In this document: in pieces, positions 26,868-29,444 of the stretch
How positions within the stretch are numbered: position 1 is the stretch's first letter
Layout: every line of letters starts with the position of its first letter
Assembly: GCA_938008575.1 (NCBI GenBank)
Contig: CALLKB010000171.1
Span: forward strand, 1-29,444
Source of the DNA: an uncultured Cytophagaceae bacterium
Lineage (GTDB): Bacteria > Bacteroidota > Bacteroidia > Cytophagales > Spirosomataceae
Reading direction: 5' to 3'
Length of the DNA: 29,444 bases
The notes under the pieces: generated by a model
The model's database searches: none
Seen by the model: only the letters and a program-made list of their open reading frames with translations
What the model was told of the DNA's origin: nothing
Program-made: the position numbers and the translations under genes

Positions 26868-26907
26868 AAGTATCGGCTTATTTTTTAATTATTAACGCGG
26901 CATTCAT

Positions 26908-26915
26908 TACCTTTG
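26908..26915 (+). promoter_or_regulatory. candidate -7 element of hisB
   Basis: TACCTTTG matches TAnnTTTG exactly, and a T-rich stretch (26881-26886) lies at the -33 distance, though not an exact TTTG. Only 4 nt separate it from the hisB ATG (26920), implying a leaderless transcript. Confidence 0.5.
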
Positions 26916-26919
26916 TTTT

Positions 26920-28032
26920 ATGAAAAAAGTATTGTTTATTGACCGGGATGGAACGATTATTCACGAACCTATCACAGACCAGCAAGTTGACAGCTACGAG
27001 AAATTAGCATTTCTCCCAAATGCCATTTCCAATTTGAAGAAAATTGCTCAAGAATTGGATTACGAATTGGTGATGGTAACCAATCAAGATGGATTGGGAA
27101 CTCAATCCTTTCCTGAGGATACTTTTTGGCCTGCACACAATAAAATGCTTGAAATCCTAGCGAGTGAAGGCATCGAATTCACGGCTATTCATATCGACCG
27201 TAGTTTCCCTGCAGATAATCTTCCGACTCGTAAACCGGGCATCGGGATGCTTTCGGAATATTTCAATGGATCTTACGATTTAGTTAATTCATTTGTTTTA
27301 GGAGACCGCGAAACGGATGTACAATTGGCCAAAAATCTAGGTGCCAAAGGTATTTTCATCGGCGAGCAAACTATTTCAACTGAACTTAGCGAAAGCCTTG
27401 CTTTAACCTGTACAGGTTGGGATGAAATCTACCGCTTCTTAAAACTACCTGCACGTAAAGTAAGCCACCAACGCAATACTCACGAAACCAAAATCCAGAT
27501 TGAACTCAATCTCGATGGAAGTGGAAAAGCAGCTAATCAAACAGGATTAGGCTTTTTCGATCACATGTTGGATCAAATTGCCAAACACGCAAATGTAGAT
27601 TTAGCTGTGACTGTACAAGGCGATTTACATATCGATGAGCACCATACCATCGAAGATACGGGTATCGCATTAGGAGAAGCATTCACAATCGCATTAGGAG
27701 ACAAACGTGGTATTAATCGCTACGGTTTTTTATTACCTATGGATGAATGTTTAGCACAAGTTGCTTTGGATTTTTCCGGACGCAATTGGTTGGTATGGGA
27801 AGCAAGCTTCAAACGCGAGATGATTGGTGAAATGCCAACCGAAATGTTCTCTCACTTCTTCAAGTCATTCTCAGATGCAGCAAAATGCAATCTAAACATT
27901 CAAGCTAGCGGCGAAAATGAGCACCACAAAATTGAAGCTATTTTCAAGGCCTTTGCTAAAACAATTCGCATGGCGGTTGAACGCGATATAAAAAATTTAA
28001 ATTCTTTACCGAGTACCAAAGGATTACTCTAA
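26920..28032 (+). CDS. hisB: bifunctional histidinol-phosphatase / imidazoleglycerol-phosphate dehydratase
   Basis: Catalyses the sixth and eighth steps of histidine synthesis. The N-terminal HAD phosphatase (1 to about 165) has Asp8 and Asp10 in FIDRDGT, VTNQDG (53-58), RKPG (104-107) and GDRETD (128-133). The C-terminal IGPD domain (about 185-370) has [28 protein letters not shown] and a second [14 protein letters not shown] manganese-binding set. The zinc-binding Cys/His loop of E. coli HisB-N (CxH...CxC before RKP) is absent; the matching stretch reads [11 protein letters not shown]. The gene stands alone, not in a his operon. The ATG at 26920 begins [11 protein letters not shown], as the family does. 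Confidence 0.95.
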   Translation: MKKVLFIDRDGTIIHEPITDQQVDSYEKLAFLPNAISNLKKIAQELDYELVMVTNQDGLGTQSFPEDTFWPAHNKMLEILASEGIEFTAIHIDRSFPADNLPTRKPGIGMLSEYFNGSYDLVNSFVLGDRETDVQLAKNLGAKGIFIGEQTISTELSESLALTCTGWDEIYRFLKLPARKVSHQRNTHETKIQIELNLDGSGKAANQTGLGFFDHMLDQIAKHANVDLAVTVQGDLHIDEHHTIEDTGIALGEAFTIALGDKRGINRYGFLLPMDECLAQVALDFSGRNWLVWEASFKREMIGEMPTEMFSHFFKSFSDAAKCNLNIQASGENEHHKIEAIFKAFAKTIRMAVERDIKNLNSLPSTKGLL

Positions 28033-28041
28033 ACAAATTCT

Positions 28042-28049
28042 TAATTTTG
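28042..28049 (+). promoter_or_regulatory. candidate -7 element before the 32-aa microprotein
   Basis: TAATTTTG matches TAnnTTTG exactly, 18 nt before the ATG at 28068 and 9 nt after the hisB stop. No TTTG is present at -33. It could give the small gene its own transcript besides read-through from hisB. Confidence 0.4.
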
Positions 28050-28067
28050 CACAAATAATTAAATACT

Positions 28068-28166
28068 ATGGGATATTCAGGAGCAGCATTCTTTATCATT
28101 TTGTTCGCGATTTCAATCGTTATTGGAGCAAAACTTCAAAAGATCTACAAAGAAAGAGGGAAATAA
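28068..28166 (+). CDS. 32-residue single-pass membrane microprotein, unknown
   Basis: A short frame ATG to TAA between hisB and radC encodes 32 residues: MGYSGAAFF, a hydrophobic helix through about residue 20 (IILFAISIVIG), then a basic tail (KLQKIYKERGK). That is a classic small inner-membrane protein with its positive end probably in the cytoplasm. It has an exact -7 element upstream, and its TAA stop lies in the loop of a perfect terminator hairpin. I do not recognise a family. Conservation in relatives would be decisive. Confidence 0.6.
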   Translation: MGYSGAAFFIILFAISIVIGAKLQKIYKERGK

Positions 28167-28183
28167 TCCCTCTTTCTTTTTTT
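28151..28183 (+). terminator. intrinsic terminator after the microprotein gene
   Basis: An 11-bp perfect stem, AGAAAGAGGGA with TCCCTCTTTCT (28151-28161 and 28167-28177), has a 5-nt loop containing the last bases of the microprotein TAA stop, followed by a T tract. It ends at the radC stop, so it may also act on the minus strand. Confidence 0.85.
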
Positions 28184-28871
28184 ACAACCAGCCCTCATCG
28201 GCAAAACTTACATAGGTACTCGCACTGATGATAAGGTGGTCTGAAACGAGCATATCCACGCTCTTTGCTGCAGCAAGCATTCGATTCGTTAATTGTTTAT
28301 CCGCTTCACTAGGCTGTAAATGCCCAGATGGATGGTTGTGTGCCAGGATTAGACTACTAGCTTGCAAATGAATCGCCGACTTCAGTATAAGTTTAATATC
28401 GACAACCGTTCCAGCAATTCCTCCCCGACTGATACATTCTTTCTTGATCATCCGAGCAGCACGATTGAGGTAAATCACCCAAAACTCTTCATGGACTAAA
28501 TCTGATAAATGGGATTTGAGCAAATCATACGCATCAGCAGATTGTCGAACTCGGTCAACTGTTGAATTAGCTGTATAATCCATCCGCCTACGCCCTAATT
28601 CCATCGCTGCAACTAATACTGCCGCTTTGGCCGCGCCAATTCCTTTGATTTTACGATATTCTGGTAATCCCCAGCGACCAAGCATAGCTAAGTCACCATC
28701 TACTTGACGGAGCATTTCCCTTGCCAAATCCAAAGCAGAATGATCTCGAATCCCAGAGCCAATCAATATAGCCAAAATCTCTTCCAATCGAAGCGTTTCG
28801 CGCCCTTTGGAGAACAATATCTCCCGCGGTCGGTCTGATTCCAATAAATCTTGAATTTTCTGATAGGTCAT
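28182..28871 (-). CDS. radC: RadC family JAB-domain protein
   Basis: A 229-residue protein of the RadC (UPF0758) family. The N-terminal DRPREILFSKG and EILAILIGSG segments and a helix-hairpin-helix (IKGIGAAKAAVL, 75-86) are typical. The JAMM/MPN+ metalloprotease-like motif is complete, with HNHPSG at His178 and His180 and Asp191 in the SEADKQLT segment. Once thought a DNA repair protein, its role is unsettled. The copy looks chromosomal and intact, not mobile-element-borne. It lies 73 nt downstream of rpsT, beyond that gene's terminator. Confidence 0.92.
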   Translation of the reverse strand: MTYQKIQDLLESDRPREILFSKGRETLRLEEILAILIGSGIRDHSALDLAREMLRQVDGDLAMLGRWGLPEYRKIKGIGAAKAAVLVAAMELGRRRMDYTANSTVDRVRQSADAYDLLKSHLSDLVHEEFWVIYLNRAARMIKKECISRGGIAGTVVDIKLILKSAIHLQASSLILAHNHPSGHLQPSEADKQLTNRMLAAAKSVDMLVSDHLIISASTYVSFADEGWL

Positions 28872-28887
28872 GTACGAATGTACTGCC

Positions 28888-28921
28888 TATAAACAAGAAA
28901 ACCCCGCACGAAGCGAGGTTT
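28888..28921 (-). terminator. intrinsic terminator of rpsT
   Basis: On the minus strand AAACCTCGC, loop TTCGT, GCGGGGTTT (28921-28899, one mismatch in the stem) is followed by TCTTGTTT. It lies 24 nt after the rpsT stop and just before radC. Confidence 0.75.
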
Positions 28922-28944
28922 ATCAAGTACCTGATAATAAGGGA

Positions 28945-29202
28945 TTAAGCTGCGATTTTGTTCGCCAACTTCGCTAATTTTGATTTTTGATTAGCTGCCT
29001 TATTTTTATGAATGATGTTTTTCTTTGCTAATTTATCCAACGCAGAAGACACTTGCTTGAACAAGTCAGAAACGATTGCCTTGTCAGTAGTCAATCTCAA
29101 TTTCTTGATTAACGTACGTGTAGATTTGTGTTGGTAACGATTGCGCAAACGCTTTGATTCATTTGCCCGAATACGCTTTAGTGCTGATTTATGATTTGCC
29201 AT
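28945..29202 (-). CDS. rpsT: 30S ribosomal protein S20
   Basis: An 85-residue, strongly basic, all-helical small-subunit protein that binds 16S rRNA early in assembly. It starts MANHKSALKRIRANESKRLRNR, the normal S20 N-terminus (split by the family's NHKSALKR motif), and ends in a lysine/alanine-rich helix. The extension to 29241 was rejected because it overlaps the promoter and is unlike S20. It has its own promoter and terminator. Confidence 0.97.
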   Translation of the reverse strand: MANHKSALKRIRANESKRLRNRYQHKSTRTLIKKLRLTTDKAIVSDLFKQVSSALDKLAKKNIIHKNKAANQKSKLAKLANKIAA

Positions 29203-29238
29203 CTTTAAAAAAATTCTCTTTTCTGTAAAATTGAATTG

Positions 29239-29270
29239 CAAAAGTAAGCAAAAGGTTTAGAATTTACAAT
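29239..29270 (-). promoter_or_regulatory. rpsT promoter
   Basis: On the minus strand ATTG (29270-29267), exactly 20 nt, then TACTTTTG (29246-29239): an exact -7 and one mismatch at -33, the same spacing as deaD and gcvH. The leader would be about 30 nt. Confidence 0.75.
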
Positions 29271-29292
29271 ACAACCACTAAAAAAATACCTA

Positions 29293-29444
29293 ATGAAATA
29301 TTTAATTTTAGCCCTACTCCTGCATATAAATTCCTCCCTCATGGCCAACTGGGGATTCTATGCACACAAAAAAATCAATAAACTGGCTATTTTCACATTA
29401 CCCCCACCCCTCATTAATCTGTACAAAAGGCACCTAGATGAAAT
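29293..29444 (+). CDS. zinc-dependent phospholipase C / S1-P1 nuclease-like exported protein, partial
   Basis: An open frame running off the window end. It has a short signal peptide (MKYLILALLLHINSSLMA), then NWGFYAHKKINKLAIFTLPPPLI. The mature W-G-F-(x)-A/G-H-(K/Q)-(R/K)-I-N-(R/K)-LA-(V/I)FTLP start is typical of a Bacteroidota family annotated as zinc-dependent phospholipase C-like; the N-terminal Trp and the His are metal ligands in that fold. Only the first 50 codons are visible, so the catalytic remainder cannot be judged. It is divergent from rpsT. Confidence 0.6.
   Translation, partial: MKYLILALLLHINSSLMANWGFYAHKKINKLAIFTLPPPLINLYKRHLDE

Noticed and set aside
28182..28871. radC as a sign of a genomic island
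   Set aside because: RadC can be mobile-element-borne, but here it sits beside rpsT and hisB, with no integrase, repeats or composition shift.

Overview
The window is about 29 kb of densely coded chromosome, roughly 40% G+C, from a member of the Bacteroidota. It is most likely a Cytophagales-type freshwater bacterium. The assignment rests on four things: a 2374-residue SprA (the type IX secretion outer-membrane translocon), a GldF gliding permease, tandem DUF4199 membrane proteins and a fused HisB; promoters of the Bacteroidota type (TTTG, about 20 nt, TAnnTTTG); A/T-rich translation starts without Shine-Dalgarno sequences; and an lpxC/fabZ-lpxA arrangement. I see no rRNA, tRNA, insertion sequence, prophage or CRISPR array, and no gene-free stretch longer than about 170 bp.

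Layout. Positions 1-1431 (+) carry the end of the lipid A / FabZ gene, lpxA and a small unusual ABC ATPase. Positions 1424-4462 (-) are a tight four-gene operon: a degenerate dihydroorotase, two DUF4199-type membrane proteins and gldF. Positions 4508-4888 (-) hold gcvH with its own promoter and terminator. Positions 4955-15539 (-) are one packed operon, gatA-mltD-ruvA-sprA. Positions 15618-16312 (-) hold tatA and a YkvA-family protein. Positions 16467-17402 (+) hold malate dehydrogenase, converging on a MacB/FtsX-type permease (17457-18701, -). Positions 18841-22091 (+) encode a 985-residue FAD/Fe-S dehydrogenase coupled to a DUF4286 protein. Positions 22088-23592 hold ung (-), then apaG and a truncated methyltransferase-like gene (+). 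Positions 23646-25433 (-) hold the RNA helicase deaD, and 25604-26827 (-) a probable DUF937-TM-OmpA-like envelope protein. Positions 26920-28166 (+) hold bifunctional hisB and a 32-residue membrane microprotein. Positions 28182-29202 (-) hold radC and rpsT. At 29293 a phospholipase-C/nuclease-like gene begins and runs off the end.

Functionally the region is mostly housekeeping: lipid A, tRNA amidation, murein cleavage, Holliday junction handling, glycine cleavage, protein export, central carbon, base excision, histidine and ribosome genes. Envelope biogenesis and secretion (lpxA, mltD, sprA, tatA, gldF) is a recurring theme. I found no convincing new multi-gene system. The most interesting items are a methyltransferase-like protein that has lost its SAM-binding core but keeps both ends, an unlisted 32-aa membrane protein with its own terminator, several enzymes missing canonical metal or nucleotide ligands (dihydroorotase, HisB-N, ABC ATPase), a possible pair of divergent leaderless transcripts, and a clear set of Bacteroidota promoters including a long deaD leader.
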